From contig NW_004450584.1 of the NCBI RefSeq assembly GCF_000321225.1, forward strand, positions 477,654 to 541,653: a DNA stretch of 64,000 nucleotides, in the 5' to 3' direction. The stretch comes from Odobenus rosmarus divergens. Taxonomy: Eukaryota; Chordata; Mammalia; Carnivora; Odobenidae. The position numbers were made by a program, and so were the translations under genes. Of this stretch, positions 12,901 to 21,300 are shown one piece after another. The stretch's first letter is position 1. The number at the start of each line of letters is the position of its first letter. The notes under the pieces are model-generated. The model searched no databases. It saw nothing but the letters and a program-made list of their open reading frames with translations, and was not told the DNA's origin.

Positions 12901-13231
12901 ACAGCAGGCGCAGCTCGTCGCCGCAGAAGGCGGCCAGCGGCTCGCGGTGCGCGGCGCACACGCCCTGCGGGACGGGCGACGGCGGGTGCAGGCGCCGCGC
13001 CATCTCGGCCATCTTGGCGAGCGGGCGGTTGGGCCGCAGGTTCCTCTGCGGGGACAGCTCGCGGCACTCGGGGCAGGCGTACGGGCCCTCGGGCTGGCCC
13101 CAGCAGCGCCGGATGCACTCGCGGCAGAAGTTGTGGCCGCAGTCGGTCATCACCGGGTCCGTGAAGTAGTCAAGGCAGATGGCGCAGGTGGCCTCCTCCT
13201 GGAGGTTGGTGGACAGGTCGGGGGCGGCCAT
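6361..13231 (-). CDS. TRIM11: TRIM11, RING/B-box/coiled-coil/B30.2 E3 ubiquitin ligase (six coding exons)
   Basis: Coding exons, in order: 13231-12824, 10897-10802, 10579-10349, 7578-7556, 7469-7369 and 6908-6361. They join to 1407 nt, 468 codons plus stop, the length I recall for human TRIM11. The order is RING (C16, C19, C31, H33, C36, C39, C53, C56), B-box (C92, H95, C103, C111, C114, H120, H123), coiled coil over exons 2-3, and PRY-SPRY in exon 6 with the family signatures [13 protein letters not shown] and LDYEAG. All zinc ligands are present and no break is seen, so it should be functional. Known members ubiquitinate substrates in cytoplasm and nucleus and act in innate-immune and protein-quality control. 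Introns are GT-AG except intron 2, which starts with GC. The start ATG lies in a CpG island. TRIM17 follows upstream in the same direction. Confidence 0.95.
7369..7469 (-). CDS. TRIM11: TRIM11 coding exon 5 (linker to B30.2)
   Basis: This exon has 101 nt, encoding [20 protein letters not shown] and on to RRFRG. The acceptor is CCTGCAG|GGT and the donor GAG|GTGGGT. It joins in phase with exons 4 and 6. Confidence 0.92.
7556..7578 (-). CDS. TRIM11: TRIM11 coding exon 4 (23-nt micro-exon)
   Basis: This 23-nt exon encodes DIRDTLR plus two bases of the next codon. The acceptor is CCCACAG|GAC and the donor CAG|GTAGGA. A 23-nt exon at this position is typical of the TRIM B30.2 family, and the same length is found in TRIM17 here. 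Confidence 0.9.
8140..8420 (+). repeat. Old interspersed repeat in TRIM11 intron 3
   Basis: This is a diverged element with the phrases TATTTGGAGATGGGGTCTTTACAGAG, GTCACTAGGGTAGTCCTGGATC and a tail GTGTATTGTTTAAACCTCCCAGCC followed by TGGTATTTGTTAGCAGCC. Relatives occur at about 16440-16720, 27840-28140 (reverse), 35420-35750 and 39530-39900 (reverse). I recognise the family as an ancient mammalian repeat but cannot name it. Confidence 0.6.
10349..10579 (-). CDS. TRIM11: TRIM11 coding exon 3 (coiled coil)
   Basis: This exon has 231 nt, from [17 protein letters not shown] to PALGLLQ. It is rich in Glu, Leu and Arg, as expected for an antiparallel TRIM coiled coil. The acceptor is CCCGCAG|AAG and the donor CAG|GTGAGC, both phase 0. 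Confidence 0.93.
10802..10897 (-). CDS. TRIM11: TRIM11 coding exon 2 (coiled coil)
   Basis: This exon has 96 nt, 32 codons, reading [13 protein letters not shown]...ETCALWQ. The acceptor is CCCGCAG|GGG. Phase requires the exon to end after TGGCAG, so the donor dinucleotide is GC (CAG|GCAGGT). Using the GT four bases later would shift the frame. Confidence 0.88.
10898..12823 (-). other. TRIM11 intron 1
   Basis: This 1926-bp intron has a GT donor and an AG acceptor. I see no nested gene and no CAN-SINE. It is composed of unique or highly diverged sequence. Confidence 0.7.
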
Positions 13232-13960
13232 GGCGCCGGTGGGGCGGAGGAAGGCGGCGCTCTCCGCCGGGTCGGGCGGTGGCCTCCGCCGCCGGGACTC
13301 TGGAGAGCGCGCGGGGACGCGGGGGCTCCGGAGACGCGTGGCACAGGGCGCGGGGCACGCGGGGGTTCCGGGGGACGCGGAGTTCAGGCCACCTGAGGTC
13401 ACGAGGTTCAGGGCACCGGGGAACTCGGGACTCAGGGCTCCGGGGACGCGAGGCGTAGGGCACCGGGGGTCGCGGCACTCAGGGCTCCGGGGACGCGGGG
13501 CGCAGGGCTCCCCGACGCGGACAGGAAGAGGAGCCGCGGCGGAAGCAGGAAGCAGCTGGTTTTTTTTTTTTTTTTTTCTCCTTTGGAACAACCCGCTTTA
13601 GCCTCGGATTGGCCGCGGCCCGTCACGCGGCCCGCGGGCCGGACAGAATTGGAGGCTGTTCACCCGGTGACCTCGCGGCGGCGCTGCCGCTGTCTGCGCG
13701 CGCGCTGGTAGCTCCAGGTCACTGCTCCCTCGCGTCCGAACCAGTTGCAGGAGCCGGGCCATCGGGGCGCCCCGCACGTTCACCGGGTTCCCCGCTCAGC
13801 ACAGCGACGGCGAGGACGAGGGGGGCCTGAGGCTGCGGCGGCGAGCCCCAAGCCGTGCCCAGTGCGCCCCTGGGCCGGGCACGATCGGGATGCGTGGAGG
13901 GAGGGGCTCGGCCTGCGGAGACTCTGGGCTGGTTGGGGAAGGAAGGCCTACACTGAGTGG
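12770..13960. promoter_or_regulatory. CpG island over the TRIM11 promoter and first exon
   Basis: The stretch is dense in CG dinucleotides and covers TRIM11 exon 1 and its upstream flank. On the minus strand, ETS-like TTCCTG/GGAA elements lie near 13520-13560, next to an 18-base poly-T run (13560-13577, plus strand). No TATA box is seen, as expected of a CpG-island promoter. The exact transcription start cannot be read. Confidence 0.6.
12824..13231 (-). CDS. TRIM11: TRIM11 coding exon 1 (RING and B-box)
   Basis: This exon has 136 codons, from [10 protein letters not shown] to DDLK. It carries the complete C3HC4 RING and the B-box. The donor is AAG|GTGCGG, phase 0. The start is chosen because MAAPDL matches the TRIM11 N-terminus; the open frame continues upstream only as GC-rich, low-complexity sequence. 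Confidence 0.94.
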
Positions 13961-14439
13961 GATTTGGGTGCCCGGCCGGCCGCAGGGTTGTGAGTGCGCC
14001 TGAAACTGCAGAGAACGGCGGGTGGAGAGGAGTCTCTCCCACCCATGACCCCTACTCTGAATTGCGCCCCGGCTTGTGCAGCTTAAACTTCCTTGAGGTT
14101 TTCAGGGATCAGTGTGGAAAGTTCATTTTCCCATCACCCCCCCACACACACACACACACCCGCGCAAGGTGCAAACATGGAATGTATGGAAGACAGAGCA
14201 GGTGGACCCTGGAAGTCGCGGCTCTACGTAGAATAACCCGAAGGACAGCAGAGCCAGTGCGCGGGCTCCATCCCTAGGTGGGCGCGGGTATCCCAGGGAC
14301 AGCTTTTAAAGGCAAACACGCCACACCGCTCCTGGTACTGGATGTCCTTACTCAGAATCGATCCACTAGGAAACTCAGCGGCTTTTCAGAGTTTCCTTTA
14401 TGAAACACGTGTGAATATACTCTCTTAACACTTAACTGC
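13961..14439. other. TRIM11-TRIM17 intergenic spacer
   Basis: This short spacer has a (CA)n run at about 14143-14160 and no gene. Confidence 0.6.
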
Positions 14440-14567
14440 TTTAATCGGGCTTATATTTCATCTTTGTGAAACCACCAGAGGTAAGCCTGGCAGGTGGCCT
14501 GCGCTGAGCTGGGCCACCTCACCTTCCCGTGAAACCAGGGCCGCCCTCACTGCCCCAGCCTCTACCC
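14440..14567 (-). other. TRIM17: Probable short TRIM17 3' UTR
   Basis: An ATTAAA variant poly(A) signal is found on the minus strand at 14440-14445 (TTTAAT on the plus strand), about 125 nt past the stop. No AATAAA is closer. This is inference only. Confidence 0.35.
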
Positions 14568-15115
14568 CTATCCCTTCACCCACAAGGTCACTGTAGAGAT
14601 GACCATCTGGCCTGATTTGGGGGCCCCGAGGCAGAAGAAAGTTTGCAGGGGGCCGGAGAATTCAGGCTGGGTGTAGCTGTGCAGGTGGGACCCATCCTTC
14701 AGGTTGTAGAAGGACACGTCCCCTGCCTCGAAGTCCAGGAAGACCCCTATGTGGCTGGGGGGCTCGGCCAGCGTGACAGGGGTCGGGGCAGATGTGACCG
14801 GCAGGTACTTCTTTCCCTTGCACAGCTGCACCACCCAGAACCCGTTTTCAGGGTACTTGGGGACCCTGTCCCTGCGGCTCACGTTGTCCCTGCACACGCC
14901 CAGCGCCCAGAGTGCGTCACCGGTGAGGTTCATTCCCACCTCCCAGGAGTACCTTCCCGAGGAGAAGGTCTCCCGGCCCACCACACAGGGGTAGGCCAGG
15001 AATCTGTCCTTGCCGTGGGGCGCGCCCTCCAGTGGAGTAGTCAGGTAGCGCTTCTGGCGGCTCTCGTACAAGAGGAGGTAGGGGTATGCGGTGGCGGGGT
15101 CGGGCACCACATCCT
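14568..15115 (-). CDS. TRIM17: TRIM17 coding exon 6 (PRY-SPRY/B30.2) with stop
   Basis: This exon has 548 nt and starts after TCTGCAG. It encodes [33 protein letters not shown] and [15 protein letters not shown], and ends WVKG-stop (TAG at 14568-14570). Confidence 0.94.
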
Positions 15116-18100
15116 CTGCAGACAGGCCCGCGGCCATGGCAAAAGGGGGCCGGATCATCCCTGCCGTCCCTGACCATCCCCTAGACCTCCCCAAGGCTGA
15201 GTCCAGCTGTGAGCCTGGGTCCCTGCGTGGGTCCCTTCCCCACCTGTCCATATTAGTGGTGCTGAGGAGATGGCGGTCAGGGGGCCGTTTGGGCATCTCC
15301 ATCTGTGTCCCCATAGGAACAGAATGGAGAGCATGGCCCTGGAGCAGAAGCTCAGGGCCCAGAGCGTGACTGTCCATTACAGAGCGTTTGCCCCAACTGG
15401 TGGCTCACGCTGAGTGACTAGGGGCAGGGCGGGGAGTAGCCCAGAGCACCGGGGCCCCTGCTTACCTTGAAAACTCTTGAGCACCTCTATCTGCCCGGGG
15501 ACCCTGCAGACCGTCCTCAGCACGGTAGGGGTGGCCTCCGGGTACTGAACACTCAGGCTGTTCTTCCTCCGGTGGACACAGGTCTCACTGTCCCCTCTGG
15601 CCCCACGCAGAGCCCCTCCCTGCGCCCATCACTGCCAACCCCGCAGGTGGCCACGTACCTGCTCAGGAGCTCCTTCAGGTCCTGAGAGGGAGCAGGGAGG
15701 GAAATGGGCAAGGCCTCATGAGGAATGTGGGGTGTCATGGCTGCATTTCTGGTCTGCAGAGCTAGAAGGGCTTTATAATGTTCTCCTGGGGCCCCGTACC
15801 CACTTTCCAGAGCGCCACCCTGCCGTGGCCGCACATAGGAATCCTCCACCTCTGGCCACCAGGCCCCCTGCTGTCCCCCTGTAACTGAGGACGCTGGACG
15901 CTATCCCGCTCGCGGGGGTGGTGAAGGCATGGGGCGGCGACGGCGGTGGGGGGGGCGTGACTGGTGACCATCGAATGGGGCCTTTTGTACTTAAGACGTC
16001 TGCCTATTAGCCTGCAGACCAGCCGCTTTCTAATGGAAGACAGAACGTTCCCCAAATTTTGGGCAACTAACTTGTCTGCAGCAGGTGGCTCCCTGGGCCC
16101 AAAGCCCACGGGAGCTCAGGACGACAGACAAACCCTGGGACCGACCCAGGCAAGCAGGATGTCCAGCGCCCTGCAGGCGGCATCTGCCTCTGTTGTCTAA
16201 ACACGCCTGTGCGTATATGTGAAATCTTATCTGTTGCTGTGGATCCCTGTGCTTGACAACTTTCCCACCTGTCGGCCACTGTCACCCCCCGCCGTCAGGG
16301 TCTCGCTGGGCCAGTGAGCCCTTGCCCCCATCACCGCCCTGGGCGAGAAAGGGAAGGGACACAGTCTGCAGGCCTGGGGCCTGGGCAGACTGTCCTCCAA
16401 ATGCATACGCCGGGGCCCTAGCCCCCAGGGCCCCAGAAGGTGGCTATATTTGGAGATGGGGTCTTTACAGAGGGGGTTACAGTAAAGTGAGGTGACTAGG
16501 GTGGGCCCTGATCTCAGAAGATCGGTGTCCTTGCAGAAAGCGGGGTTTAGGACGCAGACACACAGGGGACTGCCCTGTGAGCACACAAGGAGGAAAGAGG
16601 CCTCGGGAGGAACCAGCCCCGCCCACACCTGGAGCTCAGACTCCCAGCCCCCAGGACGGGGAGAGAGTATGTGTGTTGTTGGAGCTTCAGGCCTGTGGTC
16701 TTTGTTACGCAGCCTCAGCTGACTGAGTCAGAGCCTTCCCTGTTTATATTTGTTCTGCAGTCAGCGGCCCTGACCACACCTGGGCCTGAGCTCCTCCCCC
16801 ACCAGCCAGATGAGCAGGGGTGCTGAGGGTTCCCCTCTGCCACCAGGTGAGCAGGGGTGCTGAGGGCTCCCCTCCACTGCGGGTGAGCAGGGGTGCTGAG
16901 GGTTCCCCACCCCCGGCCAGGTGAGCAGGGGTGCTGAGGGCTCTCCCCACCCCTCCCCAGCCAGGTAAGCAGGGATGCTGAGGGTTCCCCTCCGCCACCA
17001 GGTGAGGGGGAGTGCTAAGGGCTCCCCTCCCCCACCAGCCAGGTGAGCAGGGGTGCTGAGGGCTCCCCTCCCCCACCAGCCAGGTGAGCAGGGGTGCTGA
17101 GGGCTCCCCTCCAGCAGGGATGCTGAGGGTTCCCCTCCGCCACCAGGTGAGGGGGAGTGCTAAGGGCTCCCCTCCCCCACCAGCCAGGTGAGCAGGGGTG
17201 CTGAGGGCTCCCCTCCCCCACCAGCCAGGTGAGCAGGGGTGCTGAGGGCTCCCCTCCACTGCCAGGTGAGCAGGGCATCTGCCTCACCTGCAGCATCTGC
17301 AAGGGCGTGTGCTTGTCCCTGTCTTCCAGTGGCAGCAGGAGCCTCTCCAGGGCATGGCTCTGCTGCTCCAGTGTGGCCGCGCTCTCCCGCAGCCTGGCCA
17401 CTACCTCGTCCTCCTCCTGCTTCAGGGCCTGGAGGAGGCACTGCTCCTTCTCGAGCAGGAGGAGGCCCATCTTCTCAAACTCCAGCAGGATGCGCTGCCT
17501 GTGCTCATTCACCTTCACCTGCTGGGGGGTGGGGGGGGCAGCGGATGTGAGGCACCACCTGGGGACCTGCTGCCCCAGGTGTCCACTCTCTTCCTGGCCG
17601 GCCGCACCCACCAGCTTGGATGCTGGCAGCCCTCCACCCCAGGGCCCTGACGACCCCCAGAAAATGAGCTGTCCCTGGAGGGGTGGGAGTATCTGTGGGG
17701 TACCGGGCGGGATCCCAAGCAGCAGCATGTGGCCATGCGCGGGCCTCCGTCCCACGTCTGTGACATGGCCAGCCTGGGCTGAGCACACGTCCTGGATCCT
17801 GATTCTAGCGGGTCCTCTGAGCTCTGGGTGTGTTCTCATCCACACAGGACAGCGATCTCCCCCCGCCCCCCACCCCATGGGGCTGCTGTGTGTGCACACC
17901 CCAGCCCCCAGCACCTGCCTGCCACTTGGCCAAGGTCTGTTTCTCCTTGGCCCGCAGCTTCCCCGTCTTTATCATCTCCTCCTGAAGGTGCCCCATGTCC
18001 GCCTCCAACTTCAACTGTGGGACACGGACAGCAGCATGTGGGGTCAGGGCCCCTCACACCCTGGCATCTGGACAGCATCCCCGGAAGCTGCACCACCCCC

Positions 18101-19251
18101 AAAGAACACCGTGAGGGGGTGCTGGGGGTGGACACACGCCACCCAAAACATGCCGCTTTGCAACAGTTATTTTGGGCTGGAACCAATCGAGAAGGAACAG
18201 TGGCAAAAAGACACCTTCCCAGGGCTCCCCTTTTCTGACTGAGCACCCAAACTTCTGAGAAGTAAGAGGAGCCATGAATCCGCTCTCCTGGGAAGTTTTA
18301 TGGCCGAATAGGAAGAAGGACCACAGGCGCCAAGATGCACCTGCACTAATGCTCCTTCTCATCCATGAGTTTCCCTGTATTCAGTGCCTGCTGTGGTTTG
18401 CATGTATCCTCCCAAGTTCATGTGCTGAATCCTAACCCCAGCATCATGGTGTGAGGACGGGGGCGGGGAGGGCGGGGCGGGTGATGAGGCCACGAGGGTG
18501 GAGCCCCCAGGAACGGGATTAGTGCCTTCGAGCCTCCTGCCCAGTGAGGACACAGGACAAAGACTGCCCCCCAGGAACCAAGACACGCTCTCTTCCCCAA
18601 CGGTGCTGGAGCCCTGACTGGATGGACCTAGGTAGAGCCTTCTTCAGCCTGGACTCCCGAATAACCATGGCCTGGCTGCCCACGCGGCTGTGGGAGCACG
18701 CAGACACTCGCCAAGCGGTCCCACACGTGGACTGCTGGTTATGGTAGCCGTCCTCCTGCCTGCCTTTTGACGCATGCACTTGGCCCCCTCCCGCATTCCC
18801 CTGCCCCCAGCCCTGGATCCACCTTGTACTCCTGCACCACCTCCTCGATAGGGACCACCCTATGGGGCCGGTGGTCCCAGGACTCGCTGCAGACGACACA
18901 GATGGGGCTCTGGTCGTCCTCACAGAAGAGTTTGAGCAGCTCCTGGTGCACACTGCACAGGTCCCGGCTCTGGAAGGCTGGGTGCTGCCGCACCATCTCG
19001 GCCACCTTGGTCAGCAGGCGGTTGGGCCGCAAGTTCCTCTGGGGGGACAGCTCGCGGCACTCAGGGCAGGGGAAGGAGCCCCTCCACTTCCTGCCCCCCT
19101 TCCTGCCTTTGGCCTTCTCCCAGGTTAGCCAGATGCACTCGCCACAGAAGTTGTGGCCACAGGTGGTCATCACGGGATCCGTGAAGTAGTCAAGGCAGAT
19201 GGAGCATGTGGCCGCCTCCTGGAGGTTTCTGGCAAGTTCCAAGGCATCCAT
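14568..19251 (-). CDS. TRIM17: TRIM17 (TERF), RING/B-box/coiled-coil/B30.2 E3 ubiquitin ligase (six coding exons)
   Basis: Coding exons: 19251-18823, 18014-17919, 17518-17288, 15681-15659, 15566-15466 and 15115-14568. They join to 1428 nt, 475 codons plus stop; human TRIM17 is 477 as I recall. The RING ligands are C16, C19, C31, H33, C36, C39, C62 and C65, with the basic insert [13 protein letters not shown] that distinguishes TRIM17 from TRIM11. The B-box ligands are C99, H102, C110, C118, C121, H127 and H130. A coiled coil and a PRY-SPRY ([26 protein letters not shown]) follow. TRIM17 is known for roles in neuronal apoptosis and for binding other TRIMs. No frameshift or stop is seen. Intron 2 begins with GC and intron 3 holds a minisatellite. 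The TRIM17 stop lies about 1.3 kb upstream of the TRIM11 start. Confidence 0.94.
15466..15566 (-). CDS. TRIM17: TRIM17 coding exon 5 (linker)
   Basis: This exon has 101 nt, encoding [20 protein letters not shown] and on to EVLKSFQ. The donor CAAG|GTAAGC is strong. The acceptor that keeps phase, CCACCGGAG|G, has a poor pyrimidine tract, but the exon length equals TRIM11 exon 5, which supports it. Confidence 0.85.
15659..15681 (-). CDS. TRIM17: TRIM17 coding exon 4 (23-nt micro-exon)
   Basis: This 23-nt exon encodes DLKELLS plus two bases. The acceptor is CTCTCAG|GAC and the donor CAG|GTACGT. It matches the TRIM11 micro-exon in length and phase. Confidence 0.9.
16440..16725 (+). repeat. Old interspersed repeat in TRIM17 intron 3
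   Basis: This is the same family as the element at 8140-8420: TATATTTGGAGATGGGG, GGTGACTAGGGTGGGCCC, a CCCAGCCCCCAGGA stretch and GGCCTGTGGTCTTTGTTACGCAGCC. It is diverged and carries no coding content. Confidence 0.6.
16812..17272. repeat. Minisatellite (12 units, 26-44 bp) in TRIM17 intron 3
   Basis: Twelve tandem units are built on GGGGTGCTGAGGGCTCCCCT followed by a C-rich spacer and CCAGGTGAGCA. Units begin near 16815, 16855, 16891, 16928, 16972, 17009, 17050, 17091, 17117, 17154, 17195 and 17236. The block 16972-17116 is repeated nearly intact at 17117-17272, so the array also has a higher-order unit of about 145-155 bp. It ends 15 bp from the exon 3 donor. Confidence 0.9.
17288..17518 (-). 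CDS. TRIM17: TRIM17 coding exon 3 (coiled coil)
   Basis: This exon has 231 nt, encoding [17 protein letters not shown] to PLQMLQ. The acceptor is a tandem CAGCAG (17519-17524). The proximal AG gives the family length; the distal AG would add one Gln. The donor is CAG|GTGAGG, phase 0. Confidence 0.9.
17919..18014 (-). CDS. TRIM17: TRIM17 coding exon 2 (coiled coil)
   Basis: This exon has 96 nt, encoding [13 protein letters not shown] to LAKWQ. The acceptor is CCCACAG|TTG. The frame forces a GC donor (TGGCAG|GCAGGT), the same eight-base junction as TRIM11 exon 2. Confidence 0.86.
18370..18660 (+). repeat. Old interspersed repeat in TRIM17 intron 1
   Basis: Phrases such as GCATGTATCCTCCCAAGTTC, GGTGATGAGGCCACGAGGG and GGGATTAGTGCCTTCGAG match a second copy at about 55750-56300. 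It is an ancient repeat whose family name I cannot give. Confidence 0.55.
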
Positions 19252-19256
19252 GTCTC
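18823..19256 (-). CDS. TRIM17: TRIM17 coding exon 1 (RING and B-box), with 5 nt of 5' UTR
   Basis: A strong acceptor (TTCCTTCCCCAG|GAGAC) sits 5 nt before the ATG at 19251-19249, so the transcript starts in an upstream non-coding exon. The 143 codons run from [10 protein letters not shown] to VVQEYK. The donor is AAG|GTGGAT, phase 0. Confidence 0.92.
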
Positions 19257-19676
19257 CTGGGGAAGGAATACAATGTCCCTCACACCCTCCTCCCGGGAGC
19301 CCTGTCTTTGGCTGGCCCCACCCACGTTAGGGAGAATCATGCTAAGCTGGTTTAGAGTGCCCCCCAATATGTATGACCTATTTCCTTAGCCCACCACTGA
19401 CCTGTCTAGAGCAAGAATCCTGTTAGGCCAGTCTGGCAAGAATCCCTCTCCCCATGGCACCTCTTCGTGATTTTCCATCACTGACCTGCCCCCCCACCCC
19501 TCTGCTCTTCGGCCATAAATCCCGACTTGTGCCCCCTATTTGACATGACCCAGTTCTCTGCAGGGATCTCTTTCCCCCTATTGCAATAACCCTGAACAAA
19601 GTGTTTCTGCTGTTCTAACTCTGGACCGGCTGTGGTCTTCCTTGACAAGGTGTTGTGCAGAAAAGACAGCTGCGTG

Positions 19677-20000
19677 TGCATGCATGCCCAGAACATAGAC
19701 ACATGAACACAGGTGCAACTGCAGGAGCACACACTGAGGCACGCACACACGGTATACAGACATGCACAGGGCACGTGCACACATACACATGCACAGGGCA
19801 CGTGCACACGCACACACGGTATACACACATGCACACATATACACACATGCACAGGGCACGTGCACACATACACACATGCACAGGGCACGTGCACACACAC
19901 GGTATACACACATGCACACATATACAGACATGCACAGGGCACGTGCACACACGCACATGGTATGCACACACACAGGGCTCATACACGCGCACACACTTTG
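19677..20000. repeat. CA-rich minisatellite with repeated CACGTG cores in the TRIM17 5' intron
   Basis: Irregular units combine CACACATGCACA with GGGCACGTGCACAC. The palindrome GCACGTGC recurs at least five times (near 19770, 19799, 19857, 19882 and 19938). Cysteine/histidine-rich open frames on both strands are artefacts of the repeat. Confidence 0.85.
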
Positions 20001-20559
20001 GCCTGGCACTACCCCTGACCTCATGCCCTGGAGGTCCAAAGCCGCCTAGGCGGGTCACCGGGGGCTACCGGAGCCCTGTTAGAGGCTGGATTTGCACATC
20101 ATTCCTGGGCTGCACGCCCTACCCCAGCCCCTGTTTCTGCAGTCATCTGAAGGGGTGCGGGGGGGCTGGGTGCCTCAGACATTCCACGGTCCCTGACAGG
20201 GGTTTCAGTTTATCTGGAGCTGTCTCTGCAGGGACTTTGGGGCCAGTCTCGCTCTCAGCTCTCAGCCACCCCGAGGTGCACTCCTGCACACCCAACAGAA
20301 GCAGGGGAAAGCGCGTTAGTCTGGTGGGCTGGGGGTCCGGCTCCGGGGGGGGGCCGGGTCAGTGACGACGGACAGGCCACCCTCCATCCTTGCTCCTCTG
20401 TAAATGCGGGGGTGGGGTGGGGAAACGAGTTCGCCGTCTGCTTCCACTTTGTAACCATCTTCAAAGCGGGGTCTGCTACTGGGCCAGCAGTGCACGCGGT
20501 CCCGACCTGAGCCTCAGAGCCCACAGGGTGACCACCCGCCGGCCCCGGGGTCTTGAGGA

Positions 20560-20720
20560 ACTGGTACTCACCGGGGAGGGGGCCGCGGGCCGCACCTCGA
20601 AGGGCATCCGCAGCCAAGCGCGCAAACAGCGCCCGGGAAAGCCTGCGTTTGCGTGCTGACGACCATCGGAGCGGTGGCCACGGGGGCGCAGGGGGCCTCG
20701 GGGGCCCAAGGCTTTGTGGC
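20560..20720 (-). promoter_or_regulatory. TRIM17: Candidate TRIM17 non-coding first exon and promoter
   Basis: On the minus strand a consensus donor CCCCG|GTGAGTACC (exon end at 20572, intron from 20571) lies in a CpG-rich patch upstream of the acceptor at 19257. An intron of about 1.3 kb would join them. Human TRIM17 also has upstream non-coding exons. The first exon's start is unknown. Confidence 0.5.
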
Positions 20721-21300
20721 TTCAGCAGGGGCGGGGGCGGGGGTGTGAGTTGTCAGCAGCCTGAGGGTGGGGGCGGGAGCCTCTTGACAGGCAAGGGCGA
20801 GCGCAGAGTTGGCGGGGGTTGGGGGGTGGGAAGTAGGGGGTTCTGGTAGCGGGGAGGGGGGCGGTGAGGAGGGTGGGGAGGGCATGGTAGGGACTGGATG
20901 GGGAGAGGGCATAGGCCAATCCGGAGGATGTTTCTGAGAGGTAGGAGAAAGGGGGGTGTGGGCCTGCGGGGTGGGGGGGAGCCGGATATGGATCCCCAAT
21001 GCAGAAGACTAGAGAGGAAGAGAGCAAGTCTGGGCGTTGGGGGAGGTGAAGGGGTTGAAGGGCTCTCTGCAGGGGAGTGGGTAGATGAAGGGGGTCGCGG
21101 GGGGTGGCAGCAGGATGGGTGCCCCATTGGGGGAGATGAAGCGGTCGCTGGGCGGTGGGAGATGAAAGGAGGGCGCCCCGTTGGGGGAGGTGAAGGGGTC
21201 GCTGGAGGGCAGATGAAGGGGGGTCGCCCCGTTGGGGGAGGTGAAGAGCTTCTCAGCCAGGCCTGCAGCAGACCTACCTCTCTGGTGGTGGCTTCACTAG
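20720..21300. repeat. G-rich low-complexity and tandem-repeat stretch upstream of TRIM17
   Basis: Runs of three to eight G dominate the plus strand. Imperfect units with CCCCGTTGGGGGAGGTGAAG and GGGGTCGCTGG repeat around 21120-21250. Pro/Gly-rich open frames here are composition artefacts. Many short G-runs make G-quadruplex formation plausible. Confidence 0.7.

Noticed and set aside
12947..13396. Plus-strand frames of about 150 codons over 12.7-13.6 kb
   Set aside because: These are antisense to TRIM11 exon 1 and arise from the CpG-rich RING/B-box exon.
16744..17259. A 171-codon minus-strand frame with repeated [16 protein letters not shown] units
   Set aside because: It is the TRIM17 intronic minisatellite read through; unit lengths are not all multiples of three and the region is intronic.
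19677..20000. Possible CRISPR-like array
   Set aside because: Repeat units are irregular and CA-rich, with no unique spacers, in a vertebrate genome.
19578..20058. Cys/His/Val-rich frames reading ACVHVPCACVYMC-like repeats
   Set aside because: They come from the CA-rich minisatellite in the TRIM17 5' intron and exist in several frames at once.
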